Source of the DNA: an uncultured Eubacteriales bacterium | GTDB lineage: Bacteria > Bacillota > Clostridia > Oscillospirales > Oscillospiraceae | Direction of reading: 5' to 3' | Length of the DNA: 7,711 nucleotides | Assembly: GCA_900546485.1 (NCBI GenBank) | Contig: URDK01000107.1 | Coordinates: 1 to 7,711 of the forward strand | Shown: positions 1 to 7,098 of the stretch, one piece after another | Layout of the letters: the number at the start of each line of letters is the position of its first letter | Position numbering within the stretch: the first letter of the stretch is position 1 | Notes under the pieces: model-generated | Seen by the model: the letters and a program-made list of their open reading frames with translations, nothing else | Told to the model about the DNA's origin: nothing | Databases searched by the model: none | Program-made: the position numbers and the translations under genes

Positions 1-753
1 GTCAAGGATATAGCTCTCCACCGAGACGTGGTCGCCGCCGGAGACGGTCGGACGCACGCCGACGTTGGTCACCGCCATACGCTCAGTGCCGTCGTCCAGA
101 AAGACCTTGGCCGCGTAAACGCCGTGGCGCGGCACCAGCACACCTGGGGCAAACTGCATGTTGATGGTGGGCGAGCCCAGCTTGTGGCCGAGGCGGAAGC
201 CGCAGCGCACAGTGTCCACCAGCGAGTGCGGGTGGCCCAGCAGGCGGTTTGCCTCCTCCATGCGGCCTTCGGTCAGCAGCGAGCGTATGCGCGTCGAGCT
301 CACGACCTCGCCGTCCACGCGGACGGCGGAGATGATATCGCAGCCCAGCCCGTGCTCCGTACAGTAGGCCGCGAGCCGCGCCGGGCGGCCCTCGCCCCTC
401 CAGCCGAAGGAGAAGTCATAGCCCACGACAAAGTGGCAGGCCCTCATCTCCTCGGCGACGCTGTCGGCAAACTCCTGCCAGGGCATGTGCATGGTCCTCT
501 CGTTGAAGTGGATGAAGACCACGCTGTCTATGCCGTAAACGCGGCGGATTATCTCCGCCCGCTCCTCGGGGGAGTTGATCAGCGGCACGTCCACGCCCAG
601 GACCAGCGTGTCCGGGTGCGTGTCGAAGGTTATCACCGTGGGGATGGCGTCTTTCTCGACGGCGCGGCGCTTGGTCATCTCCATGAGCGCAGCGTGGCCG
701 ACGTGTACCCCGTCAAAGAAGCCCAGGGCTATTACTCTCTTTTTATCAGGCAT
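1..753 (-). CDS. ribF: Bifunctional riboflavin kinase / FAD synthetase, 5' part only (C-terminus outside window)
   Basis: Cytoplasmic enzyme that phosphorylates riboflavin to FMN and then adenylylates FMN to FAD. I translated this frame by hand: 251 codons are present and the frame runs off the left edge without a stop, so roughly 50 residues of a usual ~300-residue protein are missing. The N-terminal nucleotidyltransferase (FMN adenylyltransferase) domain shows GFFDGVHVGH at residues 11-20 and SSTRIR at 152-157. The riboflavin kinase domain begins around 180, with LGSPTIN at 192-198 (the usual PTAN motif appears as PTIN) and VSVESYIL carrying the expected catalytic Glu at 246. The ATG at 753 is preceded by GAGG with a 9-nt spacer. 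It lies 4 nt after the truB stop, so translation is probably coupled to truB. The N-terminus is short, going almost directly into the GFFDG strand. The family call is firm; nothing can be said about the missing end. Confidence 0.95.
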   Translation of the reverse strand, partial: MPDKKRVIALGFFDGVHVGHAALMEMTKRRAVEKDAIPTVITFDTHPDTLVLGVDVPLINSPEERAEIIRRVYGIDSVVFIHFNERTMHMPWQEFADSVAEEMRACHFVVGYDFSFGWRGEGRPARLAAYCTEHGLGCDIISAVRVDGEVVSSTRIRSLLTEGRMEEANRLLGHPHSLVDTVRCGFRLGHKLGSPTINMQFAPGVLVPRHGVYAAKVFLDDGTERMAVTNVGVRPTVSGGDHVSVESYILD

Positions 754-757
754 AAGC

Positions 758-1633
758 TCATACCTCGAAAAAGCTCTTTATCGTCTTTAAAATGCCGCCT
801 TCCGCGCGGCAGAGGGCAAGAAATTCGCCGTTTTCGGCATAAACGCGGCACTCGCCTTCAAGGCCCGCGTCAAACTTCACGTCCATGCCGTTACGCAGGG
901 CCTTTTCCGCCCTCGCGTCCTTCAGCAGCACGATCGGCCGCCCTGCGAAGAGCGCGTCCACCGGCAGCAGGCAGTTTTCGGCGCCGCGGCGCTCTATCTC
1001 CTCAAGCGTCAGTGCGTCCTTCACGTCAAAGCCGCCAGCACGCGTGCGGCGCAGGCCCGACATGCAGGCCCCGCAGCCGAGGGCGCGGCCGATGTCGTCG
1101 CAGAGCGTGCGTATGTAGGTGCCCTTGGAGCACTCCACCTCGAGAATGAAGTCGCCCTCGCTCTCGCCCGTACACTCGAGATTGTAAATCGTCACCGGAC
1201 GCGGCTGACGCTCCACCTCGCCGCCCGCGCGGGCGATCTCGTAGAGCTTCTTGCCACCCAGCTTTATCGCCGAATACATGGGCGGGAGCTGCTCTATCTC
1301 CCCGCGGAAAGCCTCAAGCGCTGCCTCGAGCGCGGCCCTTTCAGGGCGCTCGGGCGAGGTCTCAAGCACATTGCCCGTCGTGTCCAGCGTGTCCGTCACG
1401 ACGCCGGGGCGAAGCAGCGCGGTGTAGGCCTTGTCGTGCCCCTCCGCAAACTCCACGGCGCGCGTCGCGCGGCCGAGGAAGACCACCAATAGCCCCGTAG
1501 CCATGGGGTCAAGAGTTCCGGAGTGGCCTATGCGCCTCTGCCCCGTTATGCGCCGGAGCCTTCCCACCACGTCGTGGCTCGTCCATCCCGCGGGCTTGTC
1601 CACGAGCAGTATGCCGCTTATACCTCCGGCCAT
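758..1633 (-). CDS. truB: tRNA pseudouridine(55) synthase TruB
   Basis: Isomerises U55 in the T-loop of tRNAs to pseudouridine. The 291-residue protein has the normal TruB length. Visible motifs are ILLVDKPAGWTSHDVV (residues 8-23) and GHSGTLDPMATGLL (36-49), in which Asp42 is the expected catalytic aspartate; the usual GHTGTLDP appears here as GHSGTLDP. Further along are the conserved PPMYSAIKLGGKKLYEIAR segment and the SKGTYIRTLCDDIG motif. The last ~60 residues form a short PUA-like TruB C-terminal domain. The gene overlaps the end of nrnA by 16 nt. The ATG at 1633 has no clear ribosome-binding site upstream. A GGAGG (1627-1623) instead lies just inside the frame, so initiation may depend on ribosomes finishing nrnA, or may begin slightly downstream at a rare codon (see findings). 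The family assignment is secure; the exact first residue is less so. Confidence 0.97.
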   Translation of the reverse strand: MAGGISGILLVDKPAGWTSHDVVGRLRRITGQRRIGHSGTLDPMATGLLVVFLGRATRAVEFAEGHDKAYTALLRPGVVTDTLDTTGNVLETSPERPERAALEAALEAFRGEIEQLPPMYSAIKLGGKKLYEIARAGGEVERQPRPVTIYNLECTGESEGDFILEVECSKGTYIRTLCDDIGRALGCGACMSGLRRTRAGGFDVKDALTLEEIERRGAENCLLPVDALFAGRPIVLLKDARAEKALRNGMDVKFDAGLEGECRVYAENGEFLALCRAEGGILKTIKSFFEV

Positions 1634-2565
1634 TTTTCGTCTATCGCTTGCAGCATAAGCTCAAGCGCCTCCTCGGGCCCGGCCTGGAGCGTGCAGCCCG
1701 CGGCCATTGCGTGTCCTCCGCCGCCGTACACGGCGCAGATCTCGGAGACGTTCACGCCCGGCTTGGAGCGGAGCGAGATCTTGCTCTCGCCCGGCTTCGT
1801 CTCACGGATGGTCATGCTCACGACGGAGCCCTCCGCCTTGCCCGCGAGGCCCGCGAGGTCCTCGCAGTCGTTCTCCACAGCGCCGCACTCGTCGAGCATA
1901 CGGAGAGTCACGGTAACCACGGATATGGCTCCGCCCCGGAAGAACCTCATGCCGCTGAGCATCCGGCCCTCGAGCGCCATGCGGGCGCGGCTCTGGGTGC
2001 GGAAAAAGCGGATGTTCAGCGCGGAGTTGTCCGCCCCGAGGTCTATGAGCTCCGCCGCCGCTCGGAGCGTGGCGGAGTTGGTGTTCGAGTACTGGAAGCA
2101 GCCGGTGTCGGTGCTGACGGCGATGTAGAGGAGCTGAGCCTCATCTCGGCTGACGTCCCCACAAAGGGACTTTATCACCTCAAGCACCAGCTCACCGCAG
2201 GAGGACTTGTCTGCCGCGAGGCAGGTGTTCTCCGCGAAGAACGAGTTCGAGGGGTGATGGTCCAGAGCAAGCTTCACCGGCGCGGGTGTTCCCTCGGGAA
2301 ACAGGCCCTCGCCGGCGACGTCGACAGTCACAACGCATGACGGCCGAAACCCCTTCGGCGCGAAATAGGGCGCGATGAAGGGGCGGTAGTTTTCGGTTAT
2401 CTCGGGATTTTCAAAGCAGTACGCGGTCTTGCCCGCGCGGCGGAGCGCCGAACAGAGCGCCGCACCGGAGCCCAGCGTGTCCCCGTCCGGGCGGCGGTGG
2501 CTGATGAGCAGGTAGCCGTCGTGCCCGGAGAGGTAGGCCGCGCATTCATTCGCCGTCAGGTTCAT
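1618..2565 (-). CDS. nrnA: DHH/DHHA1 phosphoesterase, bifunctional nanoRNase / pAp phosphatase NrnA
   Basis: Member of the NrnA (YtqI) family. In Bacillus it degrades 2-5 nt RNA oligomers to mononucleotides and dephosphorylates 3'-phosphoadenosine 5'-phosphate (pAp). The 315-residue length is typical. The metal-binding DHH domain shows ISHRRPDGDTLGS (residues 21-33), a further aspartate at 82, the signature DHH at 102-104 (LALDHHPSN), and STDTG with Asp153. The DHHA1 substrate-binding domain carries GGGGHAMAAG at 281-290. All expected metal ligands are visible, so the enzyme should be active. The ATG at 2565 has a strong GGGAGG Shine-Dalgarno about 7 nt upstream, inside the end of rbfA; the two genes overlap by 20 nt. 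Location between rbfA and truB is common in clostridia. It fits a role in clearing short RNAs, but activity on a particular substrate is family knowledge and is not shown here. Confidence 0.93.
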   Translation of the reverse strand: MNLTANECAAYLSGHDGYLLISHRRPDGDTLGSGAALCSALRRAGKTAYCFENPEITENYRPFIAPYFAPKGFRPSCVVTVDVAGEGLFPEGTPAPVKLALDHHPSNSFFAENTCLAADKSSCGELVLEVIKSLCGDVSRDEAQLLYIAVSTDTGCFQYSNTNSATLRAAAELIDLGADNSALNIRFFRTQSRARMALEGRMLSGMRFFRGGAISVVTVTLRMLDECGAVENDCEDLAGLAGKAEGSVVSMTIRETKPGESKISLRSKPGVNVSEICAVYGGGGHAMAAGCTLQAGPEEALELMLQAIDEKWPEV

Positions 2566-2926
2566 TTTCTTCCTCCCTGCCGGTGTCCAGCTCCTCTATG
2601 AGCTTGCTGATATGGGCGCCGTATTCGATGGAGTGGTCGAGCTCGAACACAAGCTCCGGCGTATAGCGCAGAGAGAGCGCCGAGCCGAGCTCGCGCCGCA
2701 GCCAGGGGCCGCAGCTCTTGAGCCCGCGCTTGAATTCGCGCTCGTCCAGCTCGCCGAGGACGGAGAGCCAGACCTTCGCATAGCGGAGGTCTCCGGTGGT
2801 CTCCACCCTCGTGACGCTTATCATTCCCTGCTGCACGCGCGGGTCCTTGACCTGCCGCAGCAGATTCGACAGGACGCGCTGGATGTCGTCGTTCGTCCTG
2901 CCTATCCTGTTAGATGTTCCTGCCAT
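2546..2926 (-). CDS. rbfA: 30S ribosome-binding factor A RbfA
   Basis: Small KH-like RNA-binding protein that attaches to the immature 30S subunit and helps 16S rRNA 5'-end maturation, notably in the cold. The 126-residue protein is normal in size. It begins with the family's basic N-terminal helix (NRIGRTNDDIQRVLSNLLRQ, about residues 6-25). The central strand segment ISVTRVETTGDLRYAKVWLSV and the C-terminal RYTPELVFELDHSIEYGAHI segment are characteristic, followed by an acidic tail. The ATG at 2926 is one base after the infB stop codon. Its Shine-Dalgarno (AGAAGG, 2937-2932, 5-nt spacer) lies in the last infB codons, so it should be translated by ribosomes finishing infB. Its end overlaps nrnA by 20 nt. 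Confidence 0.95.
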   Translation of the reverse strand: MAGTSNRIGRTNDDIQRVLSNLLRQVKDPRVQQGMISVTRVETTGDLRYAKVWLSVLGELDEREFKRGLKSCGPWLRRELGSALSLRYTPELVFELDHSIEYGAHISKLIEELDTGREEENEPDGE

Positions 2927-2927
2927 A

Positions 2928-5321
2928 TTAACCTTCTATCTGCTTCATGACGTAGGCTTCGATGATGTCGCCCTCGCGCTCGTCGTTGAACTTTTCGATC
3001 TGGATACCGCACTCGTAGCCGGAGGCGACTTCCTTCACGTCGTCCTTGAAGCGGCGCAGGGAGGCCATCTCGCCCTCGAAAATGACGATGCCGTCGCGCA
3101 CCACGCGGACCTTGCAGCCGCGCTGGACCTTGCCGTCCTGCACATAGCAGCCACAGACGGTGCCGACCTTGCTGACCTTGTAGAGCTGGCGTATCTCGAC
3201 GTGGCCGATGACCTGCTCCTCGAACTTGGGCGCGAGCATGCCCTTCATGGCGGCCTCTATCTCGTTGATGCAGTCGTAGATGACGCGGTACATGCGCATC
3301 TCGACATTTGCCCTCGCGGCATAGTCGCGCGCGGCGCTGTCCGGGCGCACGTTGAAGCCGACTATTATGGCGCCGGAGGTAGCGGCCAGCATGACGTCGG
3401 ACTCCGAGATTGCGCCGACACCGGAGTGGATGACGCGGACGCGGACCTCCTCGTTGGTGAGCTTCTCCAGCGAGGTCTTGACCGCCTCGGCGCTGCCCTG
3501 GACGTCCGCCTTGACGATGATGTTGAAGTCCTTTATCTCGCCCTGCTGGATGCGCGCGAACAGGTCGTCGAGCGTGACCTTCTTCGCCACGCCGAGGGTC
3601 TTATCCTTGGCCTGCTGCTTGCGCTCCTCGACCAGCTCGCGGGCCATGCGCTCGTCGTCGACGGCGTTGAAGGTGTCGCCCGCACCGGGGACTTCGCTCA
3701 TGCCTGCTATCTCCACGGGGGTGGAGGGACCGGCCTCGGTGACGCGCTGGCCCTTGTCGTTTATCATGGTGCGCACGCGGCCCACGGCCGTGCCGGCGAT
3801 GATGATGTCGCCCTGATGCAGCGTGCCGTTCTGGACGAGGACGGTCATGATGGGGCCGCGGCCCTTGTCGAGCCTCGCCTCGATGACGGCGCCCTTGGCC
3901 GCACGGTTCGGATTGGCCTTGAGCTCCTGTATCTCGGCCAGGATGACCAGGTTCTCGAGCAGGTTGTCTATGCCCTCGCCGGTCTTGGCGGAGATCGGGC
4001 AGACTATCGTATCGCCGCCCCACTCCTCGCTGACGAGGTCGTACTCCGTGAGCTGCTGCTTGACGCGCTCAGGATTGGCGCCGGGCATATCCATCTTGTT
4101 GACCGCCACGACTATGGGGATGTTAGCGGCCTTGGCGTGGTTGATGGACTCTATCGTCTGAGGCATGATGCCGTCGTTGGCGGCGACGACGAGGATGGCG
4201 ATATCCGTAACGGAGGCGCCGCGGGCGCGCATGGAGGTGAATGCCTCGTGGCCCGGGGTATCCAGGAAGGTTATCGGGCTGCCCTTGATGTTGACGGTGT
4301 AGGCGCCGATGTGCTGGGTTATGCCGCCGGCCTCGCCCGCAGCGACGTGCGCGTTGCGGATATAGTCCAGCAGGCTGGTCTTGCCGTGGTCGACGTGGCC
4401 CATGACGACCACGACCGGAGCGCGGGGGACGAGATCCTCCGGCTTATCCTCGCTGTCGTCTATGAGGCGCTCCTCGACCGTGACGACGACCTCTTTCTCG
4501 ACCTTGCAGCCGAGCTCCATGGCGACGAGCGCCGCGGTGTCGTAGTCTATTATGTCCGAGAGCGAGGCCATTACGCCGTTTTTGATGAGCGCGCGGACGA
4601 CCTCTGCGCCCGTCTTCTTCATTCTGGAGGCCAGCTCGCCCACGCCTATCGTGTCGGGTATCTGGACCTTCAGCTGTGCCTTCTTGGCTATCTCAAACTG
4701 CAGCTTCTGCATGCGCTCGCGCTCCTCGGCGCGGCGCTTGGCGCTGGCGGCGGCCTGCTGCTGGCGCTGCTTCTGCTTGTTCTGGAACTTCTCCTTGCCG
4801 CGCTTGACATTGTCTCCGCCGTGCGCACCGGCGAGGCGGTCAAAGCGCTCGTCATACTTGCCGAGGTTCACGTTGCCGCCGCCGCGCGTATCGATGACGC
4901 GCTTTTCGGGCACCTGGCGCGGGACATGAGGCTTCTGCTCCTTCGCCTGCTGGCTCTGCGCCTGCGGCTGGGGCTGAGCCTGGGCGGCCTGCGGCTGCTG
5001 CGGCTTCTGAGGCTGCTGCTGGGGCTGCTGCGGCCTGGCCTGGCTCTGCTGGGGCTGGGCGCTCTGCGCCTGCTCCGGCTGCGGCTCCGGCTTGCTGGGC
5101 GCGGGCTTGGCCTCGGGGACCTTGAACAGGTCCTCCATAGTCGCACACTGGTTCTGCTGCGTCAGATACTCAAAAACAAGGGAGAGCTCCTGATCCTCCA
5201 GCACCTGCATATGGTTCTTGGGCGTGGTGGCGTATTTGGTCAATATCTCGGTTATGGCCTTTGAGGTCATGCCGAAATCCTTTGCCAGCTCATGCACCCT
5301 GTACTTATCAAAACTACTCAT
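2928..5321 (-). CDS. infB: Translation initiation factor IF-2
   Basis: GTPase that brings formyl-methionyl-tRNA to the 30S subunit and promotes subunit joining. From the ATG at 5321 it is 797 residues. In order: an IF2N domain (about 6-57, starting KYRVHELAKDFGM); a Gln/Pro/Ala-rich linker (about 69-130); a charged, Lys/Arg-rich helical stretch (about 150-215); a second IF2N domain (about 224-273); the GTPase domain; then the beta-barrel, domain 3 and C-terminal tRNA-binding barrel. GTPase motifs are intact: G1 GHVDHGKT 308-315, G3 DTPGH 354-358, G4 NKMD 408-411, G5 SAK 444-446. I chose 5321 over an upstream in-frame TTG (5405) because a GGGGAGGG Shine-Dalgarno sits 6 nt before the ATG and the protein then starts at the IF2N domain. 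The start overlaps the ylxQ stop by 8 nt (ATGAGTAG). Confidence 0.98.
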   Translation of the reverse strand: MSSFDKYRVHELAKDFGMTSKAITEILTKYATTPKNHMQVLEDQELSLVFEYLTQQNQCATMEDLFKVPEAKPAPSKPEPQPEQAQSAQPQQSQARPQQPQQQPQKPQQPQAAQAQPQPQAQSQQAKEQKPHVPRQVPEKRVIDTRGGGNVNLGKYDERFDRLAGAHGGDNVKRGKEKFQNKQKQRQQQAAASAKRRAEERERMQKLQFEIAKKAQLKVQIPDTIGVGELASRMKKTGAEVVRALIKNGVMASLSDIIDYDTAALVAMELGCKVEKEVVVTVEERLIDDSEDKPEDLVPRAPVVVVMGHVDHGKTSLLDYIRNAHVAAGEAGGITQHIGAYTVNIKGSPITFLDTPGHEAFTSMRARGASVTDIAILVVAANDGIMPQTIESINHAKAANIPIVVAVNKMDMPGANPERVKQQLTEYDLVSEEWGGDTIVCPISAKTGEGIDNLLENLVILAEIQELKANPNRAAKGAVIEARLDKGRGPIMTVLVQNGTLHQGDIIIAGTAVGRVRTMINDKGQRVTEAGPSTPVEIAGMSEVPGAGDTFNAVDDERMARELVEERKQQAKDKTLGVAKKVTLDDLFARIQQGEIKDFNIIVKADVQGSAEAVKTSLEKLTNEEVRVRVIHSGVGAISESDVMLAATSGAIIVGFNVRPDSAARDYAARANVEMRMYRVIYDCINEIEAAMKGMLAPKFEEQVIGHVEIRQLYKVSKVGTVCGCYVQDGKVQRGCKVRVVRDGIVIFEGEMASLRRFKDDVKEVASGYECGIQIEKFNDEREGDIIEAYVMKQIEG

Positions 5322-5730
5322 GGTGTTCCCTCCCCGGTTTCCTTTTTGGCCCTGCGGCCCTGCGTCTCGCGGCCTTGTCGGCGCGGCGTTCCATCTCCTC
5401 GGCAAGCTGTCCGTACTTATCCGGCGCGTCCTCGGCCAGCGCCTTGAGGAAAGCGGACGACAGTCCGAAATCCGTACACGCCGCCATGCTGCATCCGCTC
5501 TTGCCCAGCAGCTCCGAGAGCTCCGCCTTGCCGTACGGCAGAGGCACGAGCAGCGTCCGCCGCCCGTACAGATAGCCCTCCGCGCGTTTCTGCGCGTTTT
5601 CCGAGGCGTCCGCCGCCAGAAGCACCAGCCGCGCGCGCCCGGCTCTCACCGCCGCGCCCGTGGACGTCTCGCCCAGTTCGATTTTTCCGGCCTTTCGCAT
5701 CAGGCCGAGATAATTAAGAGCCCTGTCCGT
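5314..5730 (-). CDS. ylxQ: YlxQ, L7Ae-family RNA-binding protein (start codon uncertain)
   Basis: L7Ae/L30e/S12e/Gadd45-type protein of the nusA operon. Such proteins bind kink-turn-like RNA; the precise role of YlxQ is unknown. Recognised from LNYLGLMRKAGKIELGE near the N-terminus, LVLLAADASENAQK in the middle (the family's DASEN segment), and the hydrophobic SSAFLKAL near the end of the core. A basic tail of about 30 residues (rich in Arg/Lys, ending PGREHHE) follows the ~100-residue core. No ATG, GTG or TTG occurs where the family normally starts. An ACG at 5730 is preceded by GGAGG (5744-5740) with a 9-nt spacer, and I use it provisionally. Alternatives are a TTG at 5805, which adds 25 Arg-rich residues and overlaps ylxR by 92 nt, and an ATG at 5700, which removes the first ten residues of the fold. 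From 5730 the overlap with ylxR is 17 nt, similar to other junctions in this operon. Confidence 0.88.
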   Translation of the reverse strand, partial: TDRALNYLGLMRKAGKIELGETSTGAAVRAGRARLVLLAADASENAQKRAEGYLYGRRTLLVPLPYGKAELSELLGKSGCSMAACTDFGLSSAFLKALAEDAPDKYGQLAEEMERRADKAARRRAAGPKRKPGREHHE

Positions 5731-5995
5731 CTTGCGTCTCCTCCAGCTGGCCCGCGAGCCTCTCCATAACTTCGTCCGGTATCTTGACCTCGAGCGCCCG
5801 GTCAAGAGCGCGGGTCTTTACCGCCTTTTTGAAGCAGTCCGGGTTCGGGCATACGTATGCGCCCCTGCCCGGCAGCTTTCCGCGCGCGTCAAAGGCGACC
5901 TCGCCCTCGGGCGAGCGCACCACGCGCAGTAACTCCCTCTTCGGCTTCATCTCGCGGCAGCCCAGACATTGCCGCATGGGTATTTTCTTCTGCAT
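5714..5995 (-). CDS. rnpM: YlxR / RnpM, RNA-binding modulator of RNase P
   Basis: Small (93-residue) YlxR-family protein (DUF448). In Bacillus subtilis YlxR has been renamed RnpM because it binds the RNase P RNA and lowers RNase P activity; that role here is by homology. Seen in the sequence: PMRQCLGCREMKPKRELLRVV (residues 6-26), GRGAYVC (43-49), and a PNPDCF segment. The four cysteines (10, 13, 49, 54) form two pairs at the positions usual for the family. The C-terminal ~20 residues are acidic and Gln-rich and lie outside the conserved core. The ATG at 5995 follows an AAGGAGG (6011-6005) with a 9-nt spacer. It is separated from nusA by 31 nt, the largest gap in the operon body, and overlaps the proposed ylxQ start. 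Confidence 0.94.
   Translation of the reverse strand: MQKKIPMRQCLGCREMKPKRELLRVVRSPEGEVAFDARGKLPGRGAYVCPNPDCFKKAVKTRALDRALEVKIPDEVMERLAGQLEETQDGQGS
5740..5744 (-). promoter_or_regulatory. Shine-Dalgarno that points to the ylxQ start
   Basis: A perfect GGAGG lies within the last codons of ylxR. Nine bases separate it from an ACG codon in the ylxQ frame, whereas neither the in-frame TTG at 5805 nor the ATG at 5700 has a recognisable site in front. It is the main evidence for the start chosen for ylxQ. It also encodes a Glu-Glu pair in ylxR, so chance occurrence cannot be excluded. Confidence 0.5.
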
Positions 5996-6026
5996 GGCGC
6001 CGCGCCTCCTTCATATCCCGCCGGGC

Positions 6027-7079
6027 TCAGGCCTCGGCGTCGGACTTGATGTCTATCTTGTATCCAGTCAGCTTCGCGGCGAGGCGGGCGTTCTGGCCCT
6101 CCTTGCCTATGGCCAGCGAAAGCTGGCTCTCCGGGACGATGACTCGGCAGCTCTTGCCCTCGTCGAGCAGCGTCACGCTCACGACCTCGGCCGGAGCCAG
6201 GGCGGCGGCGACGTACTCCTCGGGTGACTCGCTGTACTTGACTATGTCTATCTTCTCTCCGCCGAGCTCCTCAACGATGCTGGCGACACGTCCGCCGCGC
6301 GGACCGACGCAGGCGCCGATGGGGTCGACCGCCGGGTCCTCGCTCCAGACGGCCATCTTCGTGCGGCTGCCCGCCTCGCGGGCAATGGACTTTATCTCAA
6401 CAGTGCCGTCGAATATCTCGGGCACCTCGAGCTCGAAAAGGCGCTTGACCAGACCCGGGTGCGTCCTGGAGATGAGCACCTGGGGACCGCGTGTGGACTT
6501 GCGGACCTCCACGACGTAGACCTTGATGCGGTCGCCCTCACGCAGCTCCTCGCCCTTGATGCGCTCACTGGCGGAGAGCATGGCCTCCGTGAACTCGGAG
6601 TTCGAGCTTATCTTAATGGACACCCCGCCCGTGCGCGGCTCTATGCGGGAGACCACGCCGGTGAGTATCTCGTGCTCCTTGGAGGTGAACTCGTCGTAGA
6701 TGATGCTGCGCTCGGCCTCGCGGATGCCCTGGATGATGACCTGCTTCGCGGCCTGGGCGGCGATGCGGCCGAACTTCTTGGTCTCCACGGGAATGGCGAT
6801 CACGTCGCCTATCTTCGCCTTCTTGGAGAACTTGTGCGCGTTCTCGAGGTCAATCTCTTCGGTGGGCTCCTCCACGTCGGCGACGACGGTCTTGTTGATG
6901 ACCAGCTCTATGCGCTTTCTTGCCTCGTCCAGTATGACCTCCACGTTTTCGCCGTATTCCGGGTTATCCTTGCGGAAGGCTGCAAGCATGGCCTGCTGGA
7001 TCTTCTCAAACATATACTCGCGGGGAATGCCCTTTTCTTTCTCTATGTCCTCCACCGCGGCGAAGAATTCTGCGTTCAT
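6027..7079 (-). CDS. nusA: Transcription termination/antitermination factor NusA
   Basis: RNA polymerase-associated factor that binds nascent RNA, stimulates pausing and intrinsic termination, and takes part in antitermination. At 350 residues it is the short form found in Firmicutes. The N-terminal polymerase-binding domain covers about 1-125, and the S1 domain about 137-201 (beginning EILTGVVSRIEPRTGG). KH1 covers about 204-280 with GACVGPRGGR at 255-264, and KH2 about 283-346 with AIGKEGQNARL at 323-333. No acidic C-terminal repeats follow KH2, unlike in Escherichia coli. The ATG at 7079 lies 19 nt after the rimP stop. Its Shine-Dalgarno (GAAGGG, 7096-7091) has a rather long 11-nt spacer, which may mean that coupling to rimP matters. 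About 13 of 34 isoleucines are encoded by ATA in my hand count, unexpectedly many for such GC-rich DNA. Confidence 0.98.
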   Translation of the reverse strand: MNAEFFAAVEDIEKEKGIPREYMFEKIQQAMLAAFRKDNPEYGENVEVILDEARKRIELVINKTVVADVEEPTEEIDLENAHKFSKKAKIGDVIAIPVETKKFGRIAAQAAKQVIIQGIREAERSIIYDEFTSKEHEILTGVVSRIEPRTGGVSIKISSNSEFTEAMLSASERIKGEELREGDRIKVYVVEVRKSTRGPQVLISRTHPGLVKRLFELEVPEIFDGTVEIKSIAREAGSRTKMAVWSEDPAVDPIGACVGPRGGRVASIVEELGGEKIDIVKYSESPEEYVAAALAPAEVVSVTLLDEGKSCRVIVPESQLSLAIGKEGQNARLAAKLTGYKIDIKSDAEA

Positions 7080-7098
7080 TTTTCAAGCGCCCCTTCTA

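Noticed and set aside
28..1149. A 373-codon plus-strand frame opposite ribF and truB
   Set aside because: Compositionally biased shadow (Arg/Ala/His/Val-rich) opposite two clearly conserved genes; it has no domain.
1648..2340. A 230-codon plus-strand frame opposite nrnA
   Set aside because: Antisense to the DHH and DHHA1 motifs of nrnA; composition is that of a shadow frame.
2796..5264. An 822-codon open frame on the plus strand, antisense to infB
   Set aside because: Its product is dominated by Leu, Asp, Ala, Val and His with no recognisable domain. It is the mirror of GC-rich infB codons, has no ribosome-binding site that I could see, and spans the rbfA/infB junction.
5322..5405. Upstream TTG start (5405) for infB
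   Set aside because: It would overlap ylxQ by about 90 nt and add an Arg/Gly-rich segment, while the ATG at 5321 has a strong Shine-Dalgarno and matches the family N-terminus.
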